The notes under the pieces are model-generated. The model did no database searches. It saw only the letters and a list, made by a program, of their open reading frames with translations, and had not been told where the DNA came from. Below, one piece after another: positions 25,329 to 34,644 of a DNA stretch of 64,000 nt. Both the position numbers and the translations under genes were made by a program. The stretch spans positions 1 through 64,000 of the forward strand of contig CAZJQP010000018.1 in assembly GCA_964548225.1 (NCBI GenBank), given 5' to 3'. Position 1 is the stretch's first letter. Each line of letters begins with the position of its first letter. The stretch comes from CALMEH01 sp964548225. Lineage in GTDB: Bacteria; Acidobacteriota; Blastocatellia; Pyrinomonadales; Pyrinomonadaceae.

Positions 25329-26867
25329 CTAGTTCTTGACATATACATAAGCCATATCATCGCAAGGAATAGATATATCTGTAAGATCATTATATTTTAC
25401 ATATTCATCTAGATAATCATACATAGTAAAATCTAAGTTTTCATCATATAAATATTCTATAAAATCAACCAAGTGTTTAATTGTGTGTCTCTTTAAAGTA
25501 TAAACTTGGCTTATGATAATATCAGGCGGGTTAAATGAATCTCGGTTACTTTTTTCAATTTCATCAAATCGGGGTTTTATATCTGCTTCAATTTGTGCAT
25601 CTGCTCTTTCAAGATTACATTTTTTGACTAAACGTGATAACCAGTAATCATACCAGATATGGCTTTTGTATTGTCCAGCAAATTTTGTGCTTTTAAAGTA
25701 ACTTAATCCCATAAAAATTGAGTTAAGTGCATTTCCCCTGAATACAATGAAACACCCTGCATTTTGCCTATTAATATATTTACTGAGTTCTTTAAGTGCT
25801 TTACTCGTGTATAAAATGTGGGAAACAAGAATTATATCGAATTTTTCATTTTTAATTTGTAAAAAATCATTTTTGAATGACGCATTTGGAAATATTTCCA
25901 TAAAATCGTCTCTCCATTCTGAAATATTGTCATAACCGATTATTTCCAGACTTTTATTAGATGATTTAAGTCCGGCGCAACCCAAAAACTCAAATAAACG
26001 CTGTCCGTTTGCACATCCAAAATCAAGAATTCTAATATTTGGGGGTAGCTGAACAAAATGAGTTAAAGCCGGACTGCTTGTAAGCCGTATTGAACGAAGT
26101 AAATCAGAATAAACAGTTCTATAATTAGAATTTTTGTTTCCGCTTACAATAACGTAAGTAACTGTCAAATAGATGATAATTGATGAAAAAACTGCAATAT
26201 CTTTGCCGAAACTTTGAATCAAATGACTGATGATATGTAGATTACTTTGAATTGGGGGAAGGTTTTCTATGTGAAATGGTGCGTCAAAAATAAACAAAAC
26301 TATCGCTAGAACAAAGATTATACAAACCAAAAATTCAATTATGCACCACGCAAGTTTCTCTAATCTCCGTGAGAGTTTCATCTGTTTTTCATAATAATCT
26401 CGAAAAAATAAAAGAGCATAGTGAAGTAAGAAAAAAGACAAATAAAATATTTTTAGAGAAGGATATTTTAGGAGTGAATATAAAAAGTAAAAAAGATAAG
26501 CTGCGCCCAAAAAAGATGGATATAGAAGTTGCTGCCAGAAAATTTTCTCAGGAGGGTTATCTAAAATGAGTTCTTTATAAACAATGTAAAAATACCAAAC
26601 ATATACAATTGTCATTAAAAAAACTACATAAGGTTTTAGAAAAGTGAAATCTTCAAAGCCAAAACTGAGATTTTGTTGCCACCACGCAAAGAATATTGCA
26701 AAAGCAAAAAATATCAAAAGCAAATGAATATTTCGCCTGTAAATTGAAGCAAATTGTAATGGAACGGGCTTGTCAGAATGATAGTCTTCTAGAACTAAAG
26801 ATTTAAAGCCTCTACTTTTATAATCTTGAACTATTCTATTTTTTACTGATTCAAATGAAATTGACAT
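25329..26867 (-). CDS. membrane protein fused to a SAM-dependent methyltransferase-like domain
   Basis: 512 aa from the ATG at 26867. The frame runs 19 codons further to a TTG, but that TTG is part of a TTGACA that looks like a -35 box (26919-26924), so the shorter start is preferred. The N-terminal half has about six or seven membrane helices (to about residue 250). The C-terminal half holds class I methyltransferase motifs: IRILDFGCANGQRLFEF (motif I), IIGYDN (acidic end of strand 2) and FDIILVSHILY (motif IV-like). The gene is plainly AT-richer than its neighbours, which suggests recent acquisition. I do not know this fusion as a named family; the substrate may be a lipid or a membrane-bound compound. 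Confidence 0.6.
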   Translation of the reverse strand: MSISFESVKNRIVQDYKSRGFKSLVLEDYHSDKPVPLQFASIYRRNIHLLLIFFAFAIFFAWWQQNLSFGFEDFTFLKPYVVFLMTIVYVWYFYIVYKELILDNPPEKIFWQQLLYPSFLGAAYLFYFLYSLLKYPSLKIFYLSFFLLHYALLFFRDYYEKQMKLSRRLEKLAWCIIEFLVCIIFVLAIVLFIFDAPFHIENLPPIQSNLHIISHLIQSFGKDIAVFSSIIIYLTVTYVIVSGNKNSNYRTVYSDLLRSIRLTSSPALTHFVQLPPNIRILDFGCANGQRLFEFLGCAGLKSSNKSLEIIGYDNISEWRDDFMEIFPNASFKNDFLQIKNEKFDIILVSHILYTSKALKELSKYINRQNAGCFIVFRGNALNSIFMGLSYFKSTKFAGQYKSHIWYDYWLSRLVKKCNLERADAQIEADIKPRFDEIEKSNRDSFNPPDIIISQVYTLKRHTIKHLVDFIEYLYDENLDFTMYDYLDEYVKYNDLTDISIPCDDMAYVYVKN

Positions 26868-27039
26868 ATCTTGGGCTGTCTGTATCTTCCTATAAGATAA
26901 ATGGAGATGTTTTATTGATGTCAAAGTATCAATTTAAAAAATATTGAGTGAGAAATAATTTAATCTCACATAGAAAAATAAAGTAAAACTGTGAACTTAA
27001 ATGTTTTATGTTATTTGTTGCATTTTGTCAACCAAAGGT

Positions 27040-28095
27040 CTAAATCGTATTTAAAGTTATTGAAACCTTTGCAATTTTGCCGAGTGTGTGAACGAAATGA
27101 TTAAACGCAGCGAATCTTTTATCGCGCGTAAATCCTTTGACGTATCGAAAATAGATTTGCTGGGCAATAACGGCAAGTTTGAATGTGCCGAAAACGTAAT
27201 AAAACACGATGTCCGAAACCTGTCTGCCGCTCTTTTCTTCGTAGATTTCAACCAATTCAGAGCGCGAAATATTTTCCATCAAAACTCGCGGATTAAACGG
27301 CATATTCAATAATTCTTCGCCTTCGTTTTTCGACATCCAATAAGCCAGCGACGAACCCAAATCCATCAAAGGCTCGCCAATCGTCGTCATTTCCCAATCT
27401 AAAACGGCGACGATTTCGGTCAAATCATTCGGATTCAGCATTATATTATCAAATTTGTAATCGTTATGAATCAAGCCTGCGCCGTTTGATGCAGGAATGT
27501 TTGCGTTCAGCCATTCGATTGCCGCTTCGAGTTCGATGTGTTCATCGGTTTTCGCGTTGAAATAGCGTTTCGTCCAGCCCGTAACCTGTCTTTCCGCATA
27601 GCCTTCGGGTTTGCCGAGATTTTCCAAGCCGATTTTTCGATAATTGAGCGTATGCAGATTCACTAAATTTTCAATAAAAGATTTGACGACTTTTTTCTGC
27701 AATTCGGGCGAATCTTCCAAACTTTCGGGCGATTTTCCGCGAATTATCAAACCTTTGCGACATTCCATCAGATAAAATTCCGAGCCGATAATTGCTTCGT
27801 CATTGCAATAAATAAGCGGTTTCGGTGCAGGTTTATAAACTTCCGAAAGTTTTTCGAGAACATTAAATTCCCGCGACATATCGTGCGCCGATTTGACCTG
27901 ATTGCCAAACGGCGGACGGCGCAAAACATATTCGGATACGCCGATTTTTATGCAGTAAGTCAAATTTGAACTTCCGCCGGGAAATTGCAAAATTTCGATT
28001 TCATCAGTTTTGACATCAAGATTTTCGCGCAAAAATTCGGCGAGATTTTCAGCGTTTAGTTCTTCGCCTTGTCTAATCGGTTTGGTATCGTTCAT
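27040..28095 (-). CDS. APH-family phosphotransferase (ACAD10/11-type hydroxyacyl-CoA kinase candidate)
   Basis: 351 aa. Kinase motifs are HNDYKFDN (210-217, catalytic Asp 212) and the metal-binding DWE (233-235, VLDWEMTTIGEPLMDLG). The GGSSNLTY and RRPPFG segments near the N-terminus are typical of the bacterial relatives of the kinase part of ACAD10/ACAD11, not of aminoglycoside resistance enzymes. An acyl-CoA dehydrogenase is encoded at 28533-29717, divergently, one gene away. In ACAD10/11 the two activities are on one protein and act on 4-hydroxyacyl-CoAs by phosphorylation then elimination; a similar split pathway here is inference. Confidence 0.75.
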   Translation of the reverse strand: MNDTKPIRQGEELNAENLAEFLRENLDVKTDEIEILQFPGGSSNLTYCIKIGVSEYVLRRPPFGNQVKSAHDMSREFNVLEKLSEVYKPAPKPLIYCNDEAIIGSEFYLMECRKGLIIRGKSPESLEDSPELQKKVVKSFIENLVNLHTLNYRKIGLENLGKPEGYAERQVTGWTKRYFNAKTDEHIELEAAIEWLNANIPASNGAGLIHNDYKFDNIMLNPNDLTEIVAVLDWEMTTIGEPLMDLGSSLAYWMSKNEGEELLNMPFNPRVLMENISRSELVEIYEEKSGRQVSDIVFYYVFGTFKLAVIAQQIYFRYVKGFTRDKRFAAFNHFVHTLGKIAKVSITLNTI

Positions 28096-28453
28096 AAAAT
28101 TTTTCAGTTAAAATTATTAGCAAAAATCCAACGAAATAAGCCACGAAATCGAGCCATTCAAAAGTTCTGCCGAGCGCGACGGAAAGAATTCGGTTATTTT
28201 CAAATCCGAGTAATTTTACATAATCAAAGCATTGCAAAATCTCGATTGTGAACGCAAAAAGCAAAACTCCGAGCGCGATTTTCCAATACGAATAATTTAA
28301 AAATATCCGCAAGAAACAGTAAATCAAAATCACGACCAACACATCTCCGACAAACGGACGAATTACGCTATCTTCTACAAATAAAGCAATTGCAAGTTCG
28401 ATGAGAAAAAGAATTATCGTCAAAAATAGATATTTTACATTGAAGGAAATCAT
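28073..28453 (-). CDS. DUF2809 family membrane protein
   Basis: 126 aa with four hydrophobic helices. The segment RPFVGDVLVVILIYCFLR and the later FAFTIEILQCFDYVKLLG...GRTFEWLDFVAYFVGFLLI match the DUF2809 (VanZ-like) pattern. Function unknown. Its 3' end overlaps the start of the kinase gene downstream by 23 bases, so the two are probably translated from one message. The start faces the divergent acyl-CoA dehydrogenase across 79 bases. Confidence 0.7.
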   Translation of the reverse strand: MISFNVKYLFLTIILFLIELAIALFVEDSVIRPFVGDVLVVILIYCFLRIFLNYSYWKIALGVLLFAFTIEILQCFDYVKLLGFENNRILSVALGRTFEWLDFVAYFVGFLLIILTEKFYERYQTD

Positions 28454-28532
28454 AAATTATTTTTCATCATTTGATAGTTTTATATTCCCATTTCATAAAA
28501 ATCTGTCTGTGATTTATGATATTTCCAAACCT

Positions 28533-29717
28533 ATGAATTTCGATTATTCCAAACAAACACAAGAACTGCAAAAACGGCTACAAGTCTTTATGGATGAAAA
28601 TATTTATCCGAACGAAAAGGCTTACCACGAAGAAATAAATTCCGGCGACCGTTGGCAACCGCTTCGACTTATTGAAGACTTGAAAGCGAAAGCGCGAAGT
28701 GAAGGTCTTTGGAATCTATTTTTGCCCGAAGTTTCGGAACTTACAAATCTTGAATACGCGCCGCTTGCCGAGATTATGGGCAGAGTTTATTGGTCAGCCG
28801 AAGTTTTTAATTGTTCTGCGCCCGATACGGGAAATATGGAAGTTTTGGAGCGTTACGGCAGCGCGGAACAGAAAGAAACTTGGCTGAAACCGCTTTTGAA
28901 CGGCGAAATTCGTTCATGTTTTTCGATGACTGAGCCGGAAGTTGCTTCGTCGGACGCGACGAATATTTGTGCTTCGATTAAAAAAGACGGCGATGAATAT
29001 GTTTTAAATGGTCGCAAATGGTGGTCAACCGGCGCGGGCGATGCGCGTTGCAAACTTTCGATTTTTATGGGCAAAACCGATGAAAATGCGCCAAAACATC
29101 TGCAACAATCAATGATTCTTGTGTCGATGGACACAGAAGGCGTAAAGGTTGAAAGAAATTTGCAGGTTTTCGGTTTTGACGATGCGCCGAACGGTCATTC
29201 GGAAATTACTTTTACAAACGTCCGCGTGCCGAAAGAAAATTTAATCTTGGGCGAAGGGCGCGGTTTTGAAATCGCACAAGGTCGCCTTGGTCCCGGTCGC
29301 GTTCATCATTGTATGCGTTTGATTGGTGTTGCCGAACGTGCGCTCGAAATGATGAAAAACCGCGCAAAATCGCGCATTGCATTCGGAAAACCTTTGGCGG
29401 AACAAGGCGTATTAAGAAATTGGATTGCTGAAGCGCGAAATGAAATCGAAATGGCGCGTTTGTTGGTTTTGAAAACTGCTTGGGCAATGGATAATTTCGG
29501 AAACAAAGTTGCCCGAAAAGAAATTGCGATGATCAAAGCGGTTGTTCCGCCGCTTGTCTTGAAAATTATTGACCGCGCCATTCAAGCGCACGGCGGCGCA
29601 GGCGTTTGCGAAGATTTTCCGCTCGCAAATTTCTGGATTATCGCCCGAATGCTCAGAATCGCCGACGGTCCTGACGAAGTTCATCTTGAATCTATCGCCA
29701 AAATGGAATTAAAATAA
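28533..29717 (+). CDS. acyl-CoA dehydrogenase (ACAD10/11-like)
   Basis: 394 aa from the ATG at 28533, the normal length; the open frame upstream (to 28401) overlaps the divergent gene and lacks similarity. The flavoprotein core is clear: SCFSMTEPEVASSDATNI (FAD-binding), WWSTGAGD, GFEIAQGRLGPGRVHHCMRLIG and QAHGGAGVCEDFPLA near the end. These variants, especially GRVHHCMR, are those of the ACAD10/11-related group. It should oxidise or process an acyl-CoA, probably with the APH-type kinase of 27040-28095. A small membrane protein gene follows 24 bases later. Confidence 0.85.
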   Translation: MNFDYSKQTQELQKRLQVFMDENIYPNEKAYHEEINSGDRWQPLRLIEDLKAKARSEGLWNLFLPEVSELTNLEYAPLAEIMGRVYWSAEVFNCSAPDTGNMEVLERYGSAEQKETWLKPLLNGEIRSCFSMTEPEVASSDATNICASIKKDGDEYVLNGRKWWSTGAGDARCKLSIFMGKTDENAPKHLQQSMILVSMDTEGVKVERNLQVFGFDDAPNGHSEITFTNVRVPKENLILGEGRGFEIAQGRLGPGRVHHCMRLIGVAERALEMMKNRAKSRIAFGKPLAEQGVLRNWIAEARNEIEMARLLVLKTAWAMDNFGNKVARKEIAMIKAVVPPLVLKIIDRAIQAHGGAGVCEDFPLANFWIIARMLRIADGPDEVHLESIAKMELK

Positions 29718-29741
29718 ATGTCAGCCAAGAGAAACTAGAAA

Positions 29742-30080
29742 ATGAAAATCTTGCGAAATATTTTGACAAATCCGATTGCAATTGCCGTTGCTGTCGTGCA
29801 TTGGATAGTTGTCATTTTCGCCATTTATGGTCAAAAACATACGCAACCTTTTCATTTTCATAATGAGCCGATTTTAACTAAATGGCTATATTTGCTGAAT
29901 TTTTTGCCGATGATATTTGTGGGAATAATCTTGTCGCCAATTTTTCCTTTTTTCGAGCAGAATTCTTTTATTTCGGCTTTATTTCTTTTCTTGAATTTTT
30001 TGGCAATAACTTTTCAGTGGTTGTTTATAGGAAATATAATTGCGGCTCTTATTGATTTGTGGAAACCGGAAAAATTATAA
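29742..30080 (+). CDS. small hypothetical membrane protein
   Basis: 112 aa with three hydrophobic helices (about 8-28, 47-68 and 78-105) and an aromatic linker (HTQPFHFHNEPILTKW). No conserved domain is recognised. It lies 24 bases after the acyl-CoA dehydrogenase and 16 bases before the GNAT gene in the same direction, so it is probably in their transcript. Confidence 0.6.
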   Translation: MKILRNILTNPIAIAVAVVHWIVVIFAIYGQKHTQPFHFHNEPILTKWLYLLNFLPMIFVGIILSPIFPFFEQNSFISALFLFLNFLAITFQWLFIGNIIAALIDLWKPEKL

Positions 30081-30096
30081 TTATCATTAAAACAAA

Positions 30097-30594
30097 ATGG
30101 AAATTCGCAAAGTAAAATCGGAAGACGCGGCGCAGATTGCCGAAATTTATAATCATTACATTAAAAATTCGCACCAGACGTTTGAAACCGAACCTTTGGG
30201 CGCGGACGAAATGAGTAAAAGAATTGCCGAAATCAGTGCGGAATATCCGTTTTTGGTGGCGGAAGAAGACGGCGAAATTCTCGGTTATACTTGCGCGACA
30301 CAGTTTCGGCTTCATCAAGCCTTTGAGTATGCGGCGGAAGTTTCGATTTATATCAAAAATGAAGCCAAACAGCGCGGCATCGGAACTTTGCTTTATACGA
30401 AATTGTTTGATGAACTCGCCGATACCGACATTCACACGCTGATTGCCGGAATTTCTTTGCCGAATGATTCGGGCATTAAGTTTCACGAAAAAAAGGGTTT
30501 TCAGAAAGTCGCCCATTTCCGCGAAGTCGGTTATAAATTGGGCAGATGGATTGATGTCGGTTATTGGGAATTGCTGAACAGATTTAATGATTGA
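30097..30594 (+). CDS. GNAT N-acetyltransferase (phosphinothricin/methionine-sulfone type)
   Basis: 165 aa. The acetyl-CoA binding loop is QRGIGTLLYTKLF, followed by LPNDSGIKFHEKKGFQKVAHFREVGYKLGRWIDVGYWE, the typical ending of the PAT/MnaT/YncA group that acetylates phosphinothricin-like or methionine derivative amines. N-terminal IRKVKSEDAAQIAEIYNHYI is also standard. The natural substrate is not known. An inverted-repeat element lies between its end and the next gene. Confidence 0.85.
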   Translation: MEIRKVKSEDAAQIAEIYNHYIKNSHQTFETEPLGADEMSKRIAEISAEYPFLVAEEDGEILGYTCATQFRLHQAFEYAAEVSIYIKNEAKQRGIGTLLYTKLFDELADTDIHTLIAGISLPNDSGIKFHEKKGFQKVAHFREVGYKLGRWIDVGYWELLNRFND

Positions 30595-30610
30595 TTTTTA
30601 AACGCAAAGG

Positions 30611-30721
30611 CGCAAAGACGCGAAGATGCAAAGTTTTTAATAGTTGATTTTAATGATTTCAGTTTTGCGTAAATTCAAAAATGCCAAAAAAATAAATTCT
30701 TTGCGTCTTCGCGTCTTTGCG
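30611..30721. repeat. 111-bp inverted-repeat element (CGCAAAGACGCGAAG family)
   Basis: A 23-bp arm (30611-30633) and its complement (30699-30721) differ at one position; both consist of the short tandem unit CGCAAAGA. The left side carries one extra unit. Similar CGCAAAGACGCGAAG strings are scattered in many bacterial genomes between genes. The right arm ends eight bases before the ATG of the hydrolase, so it should affect that gene's leader. Confidence 0.6.
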
Positions 30722-30729
30722 TTAAAAAG

Positions 30730-31521
30730 ATGTCCACTAAACAAACTATTCATTTCGCACACGCAAACGGTTTTCCCGCCAAAACTTACAACAAAATTTT
30801 CGCGTCTTTGAGTGAAGATTTTGAAATCGGCTTTATCGAACGGCACGGACATAATCCGAAATTTCCTGTTTCGGATAATTGGAAACTGCTCAAAGATGAA
30901 CTGCAAGAAGAACTTTCGACAAAATATTCAAAGCCGATTATCGGCGTTGGACACAGTCTTGGCGGAATTTTACATCTGCTCGTAGCGGCGGAAAATCCCG
31001 AACTTTATAAACAAATAATTTTGCTTGATGCGCCGATTATCAGCCGTTTCAGCAGTCATAGTTTGCGCGTTTTGAAAATTACGAAACTGATTGACAGCTA
31101 TTCACCTTCAAAAATCACGCGCTTTCGTCGCAATCTATGGCAGACGAAAAGAGAAGCCTTTGAACATTTTAAGGCAAAACCGAAATTTGATGCGTTTGAC
31201 GAAGACGTTTTGCGCGATTATGTCGAACACGGCTTAACAAACAGCGAAAAAGGTTTTGAACTTTTTTTCTCGCCCAAAATCGAAGCGCGGATTTACCGCA
31301 CGATTCCGCATCATCTTCCCAATCTTCGCGGAAAATTAAAAGTCCCGACCGCTTACATCGGCGGCACAAATTCGAGAGAAGCGCGACTGGCAAAACTTTC
31401 GTTTATGCAGAAACATTTCCCGATAGATTTTCATTTTCTTGAAGGCTCGCATCTTTTTCCGTTTGAAATTCCGCTCAAAACGGCTGAAAAAATCAAACAA
31501 ATTGCCGGAACTATGCTATAA
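30730..31521 (+). CDS. alpha/beta hydrolase
   Basis: 263 aa. The nucleophile elbow is GVGHSLGGIL with Ser about residue 77; a late Asp and His (GSHLFPFE, His about 241) complete a probable triad. The opening HFAHANGFPAKTYNKIF is common in a group of uncharacterised Acidobacteriota and proteobacterial hydrolases. It probably cleaves an ester. It has no clear ribosome site, since the leader is the arm of an inverted repeat. Confidence 0.78.
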   Translation: MSTKQTIHFAHANGFPAKTYNKIFASLSEDFEIGFIERHGHNPKFPVSDNWKLLKDELQEELSTKYSKPIIGVGHSLGGILHLLVAAENPELYKQIILLDAPIISRFSSHSLRVLKITKLIDSYSPSKITRFRRNLWQTKREAFEHFKAKPKFDAFDEDVLRDYVEHGLTNSEKGFELFFSPKIEARIYRTIPHHLPNLRGKLKVPTAYIGGTNSREARLAKLSFMQKHFPIDFHFLEGSHLFPFEIPLKTAEKIKQIAGTML

Positions 31522-31544
31522 ATAAATTCACTTGCGAAAAGTTT

Positions 31545-34526
31545 ATGCTTTACGGCAAAGCACGAAATATTTTGTTTCAAATTGTGTTGGCGTGTTTGAT
31601 TTTTTCTGCAAACGCGGCGGCGCAGGAATATGGTTTTGACGTTTGGACAACCGCGAACGGTCTGCCGCAAAATACGGTAACGGGCGTGGCGCAAACGCCG
31701 GACGGTTATTTGTGGTTAGCGACATTTGACGGGTTGGCTCGTTTTGACGGCGTGAAGTTCACGATTTTTGACAAAGGTAATACGAAAGGCATTTTAAATA
31801 ATCGGTTTTCAGGGATTTTTGTTGATAAAGCGGGTGCGGTTTGGGCTGTTACCGAAAACGGCGTGATAACGATTTATCGCGGCGGCGAGTTTGTTTCTTA
31901 TCAAACTCCCGAAACCTTGACCATTCCGGCTTCTATCGCGGCGGACATACAAGGAAATGCGCTTATCGAAACAAATGACGGAAGTTTTTATTTGCTGGAC
32001 GGCAAATTAGTTCCGGCTGAGGAGAAAAAAGAGCCGAAAGTCAAACTACTTTTTTACGGAAAATCGGGCGCGAAATGGACGCTCGAACAAAACGGAATTA
32101 CGCGGCAAAAAGACGGACAAACGACAAACTATCCGCTCAATCTGCCTTCAGAAAATTTGACTTCTACGAACTTTTTTCGGATTTACGAAGACAATCGAGG
32201 CGCGTTGTGGCTTTCGGTCAAAGATAAACTTTACCGCCTCGCGGATGCGAAAGTAACGGCGTTCACAAACAATGAAATTCCGGCTCTGAAAGAATTAAAT
32301 CTGCAAACGATTTTCGATGATGCGGAAGGAAATACTTGGTTTGTTTTCGGCGCGGCAAACGCGGAAGCACAATTAAACGGGCAATTTGTCAGATTTAAGG
32401 ACGGGCAATTCACTTCTTATAATTTGGGCAAACCTGTCTCGGCAACTTCCGGCATCACCGACCGCGAAGGCAATTTTTGGCTGGCGACAACCAACGGTTT
32501 GCGACGTTTGCGGCGGCAACTTATTACATCTTTATCCGTGAAAGACGGTCTTAACCGGAATGAAGTTTATCCGTTAATACAAACCCGCAAAGGAGATATT
32601 TTCATCGGCACAGTCGAAGGCGTTAATCGTTATGCTGACGGAAAAATTACGAATTTGGGATTGAAATATACCTCCGGCGTTCCGCTTTATATGCGTGGTT
32701 TTTGGGAAGATGAGCAATCGCGGGTTTGGCTCGGTTTCCAAGGCGAAGGCGGATTCGGACGGTTTGAAGAACCTTCGTCCGTCAAACGAATTGGCAAAGA
32801 TAATCTTCCAAACGGAGCGACAGACTTTGCTTCAGACCGCGAAGGCAATATTTGGATTGCGACGGATGAAGGTTTATACAAATACAAAGATGACGCGGAA
32901 ATCGCTCATTACACCATCAAAGACGGATTGCGAAACGACAAAATAATCACGATGCGCTTTGACCGTGAGCAGAATCTTTGGTTGGGAACTTTTGACGGAT
33001 TATCAAAATTAAAAGACGGAAAATTCACTAATTTCGCCGATGCTGAAAACAGTCCGAAAGGATTTGTCCGTGTGATTTACGAAGATGCGGACGGCGTGTT
33101 GTGGTTCGGAACTTACGGCGACGGGCTTGTGCGTTACAAAGACGGCAAATTTTTTAATTACCGCGTCGAACACGGACTTTTCAATAACGGCGTATTTGCG
33201 ATTTTGGAAGATAATCGCGGCAACTTTTGGATGTCTTCAAATCGCGGCATTCATCGCGTCAGCCGTCAGGAATTGAACGATTTTGCAGACGGCAAAATTC
33301 CGAAACTCAACAGCGTTTCCTACGACGAAAAGGACGGAATGCTCAACGCCGAATGCAACGGCGGACGAATTCCGGCGGCGATAAAAACTAAAGACGGCAA
33401 ACTCTGGTTTGCGACGATGGGCGGCGTGGCGATTGTTAATCCCGAAGTCGAAAGAATCAATCCAAATCCGCCAAATGTGATAATCGAAAATATTTCGATT
33501 GACCGCAAATCCGCAACTCGGAATCCGCAATCCGCAATTGAATTACAGCCGAATCAGTCAAATTTGGAAATCATTTATACGGGATTGAGTTTGACAAAAC
33601 CGGAGCAGACAAAATTCAAATACAAGCTCGAAGGTTTCGAAGAAAATTGGGTTGAAGCCGGAACGCGGCGCGAGGCAAGTTATTCATATTTGCCTCATGG
33701 CGAATATACTTTTCACGTCATCGCCGCCAATGCCGACGGCGTTTGGAACTCTGATGGTGCGACAATCAAAATAATCGTTCACCCGTATTTTTATCAAATG
33801 TGGTGGTTTCGCGTGTTGGCGGTTTTGGCGGTGGCTTTGGTTATCGGATTGATTTATCACAACCGCGTTTCGCATCTGCGGGAAATTGCCGAAACGAAAA
33901 CACAGTTTTCACGCCAGCTTATCGAATCGCAAGAAGCGGAAAGAAAACGAATCGCGGCGGAATTGCACGACGGTTTGGGACAAAATCTGGTCGTCATCAA
34001 AAACCGTGCGATGCTCGGAATAAACAAAGGCGACGACAGAGAGCGCGTTGCCAAAGAATTGAATAATATCTCGGAATCAGCGACACAAGCACTCGAAGAA
34101 GTGCGCGAAATTACGAACAATTTGCGCCCGCAACTGCTTGACCGTCTCGGTTTGACGAAAGCGATAAACGCAATGCTCAAAAAGGTTTCGGGTGTTATCG
34201 AGATTGAAAGCGAGATTGATTCGATTGATGGGATTTTTAACGAAACACAGGAAATCAGCATCTATCGCATCGTGCAGGAATCGTTGGGTAACATTATCAA
34301 ACATTCCGACGCTTCGGACGCGATTGTGAAGATTAAACGCGATGAAAATAGAGTTTTGATAACGATTGAAGACAATGGCAAAGGCTTTGACACGGCAAAT
34401 ATCAACAGCGGACTCGGTTTGATTGGATTAAAAGAACGGGCGCAATTATTGAACGGCGAGTTTGTGATTGATTCAAAAATCGGCGAGGGAACGAAGATTC
34501 GGATTGTAGTTTTCCCCAAATCGTAA
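31545..34526 (+). CDS. periplasmic-propeller sensor histidine kinase (reg_prop / Y_Y_Y / HisKA_3)
   Basis: 993 aa. After a signal peptide (to about residue 27) there are many two-component-regulator propeller repeats (WLATFDGLARFDG, WIATDEGLYKY, WLGTFDGLSKLKDGKF) up to about 630, then a Y_Y_Y domain (LEIIYTGLSLTKPEQTKFKYKLEGFEENW), a membrane helix (about 752-774) and a HisKA_3 histidine kinase (ERKRIAAELHDGLGQN, phospho-acceptor H808) with HATPase motifs (IEDNGKGFD, GLGLIGLKER). It has no receiver of its own. The cognate response regulator is probably the NarL-type protein at 35564, beyond two inserted genes. Confidence 0.88.
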   Translation: MLYGKARNILFQIVLACLIFSANAAAQEYGFDVWTTANGLPQNTVTGVAQTPDGYLWLATFDGLARFDGVKFTIFDKGNTKGILNNRFSGIFVDKAGAVWAVTENGVITIYRGGEFVSYQTPETLTIPASIAADIQGNALIETNDGSFYLLDGKLVPAEEKKEPKVKLLFYGKSGAKWTLEQNGITRQKDGQTTNYPLNLPSENLTSTNFFRIYEDNRGALWLSVKDKLYRLADAKVTAFTNNEIPALKELNLQTIFDDAEGNTWFVFGAANAEAQLNGQFVRFKDGQFTSYNLGKPVSATSGITDREGNFWLATTNGLRRLRRQLITSLSVKDGLNRNEVYPLIQTRKGDIFIGTVEGVNRYADGKITNLGLKYTSGVPLYMRGFWEDEQSRVWLGFQGEGGFGRFEEPSSVKRIGKDNLPNGATDFASDREGNIWIATDEGLYKYKDDAEIAHYTIKDGLRNDKIITMRFDREQNLWLGTFDGLSKLKDGKFTNFADAENSPKGFVRVIYEDADGVLWFGTYGDGLVRYKDGKFFNYRVEHGLFNNGVFAILEDNRGNFWMSSNRGIHRVSRQELNDFADGKIPKLNSVSYDEKDGMLNAECNGGRIPAAIKTKDGKLWFATMGGVAIVNPEVERINPNPPNVIIENISIDRKSATRNPQSAIELQPNQSNLEIIYTGLSLTKPEQTKFKYKLEGFEENWVEAGTRREASYSYLPHGEYTFHVIAANADGVWNSDGATIKIIVHPYFYQMWWFRVLAVLAVALVIGLIYHNRVSHLREIAETKTQFSRQLIESQEAERKRIAAELHDGLGQNLVVIKNRAMLGINKGDDRERVAKELNNISESATQALEEVREITNNLRPQLLDRLGLTKAINAMLKKVSGVIEIESEIDSIDGIFNETQEISIYRIVQESLGNIIKHSDASDAIVKIKRDENRVLITIEDNGKGFDTANINSGLGLIGLKERAQLLNGEFVIDSKIGEGTKIRIVVFPKS

Positions 34527-34527
34527 G

Positions 34528-34550
34528 CGAGGTTCAGAGTCCAAACCTCG
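34528..34550 (+). terminator. possible stem-loop after the histidine kinase gene
   Basis: CGAGGTT and AACCTCG pair over a nine-base loop just after the stop. There is no strong T run, so it may only stabilise the message end. Weak call. Confidence 0.3.
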
Positions 34551-34644
34551 GTTTGTCAACGCGCCAAATTAATTGGTCAATTACATAAAGATTGTAAATT
34601 GAATTGACGGTCGTGGTAGTATTAGATGTGAGAGGTAATTTCAA

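Noticed and set aside
27040..28095. Aminoglycoside resistance gene
   Set aside because: The sequence pattern and acyl-CoA dehydrogenase neighbour fit ACAD10/11-type kinases rather than resistance enzymes.
28401..28532. Upstream extension of the acyl-CoA dehydrogenase
   Set aside because: It overlaps the start of the divergent DUF2809 gene; the family start fits the ATG at 28533.
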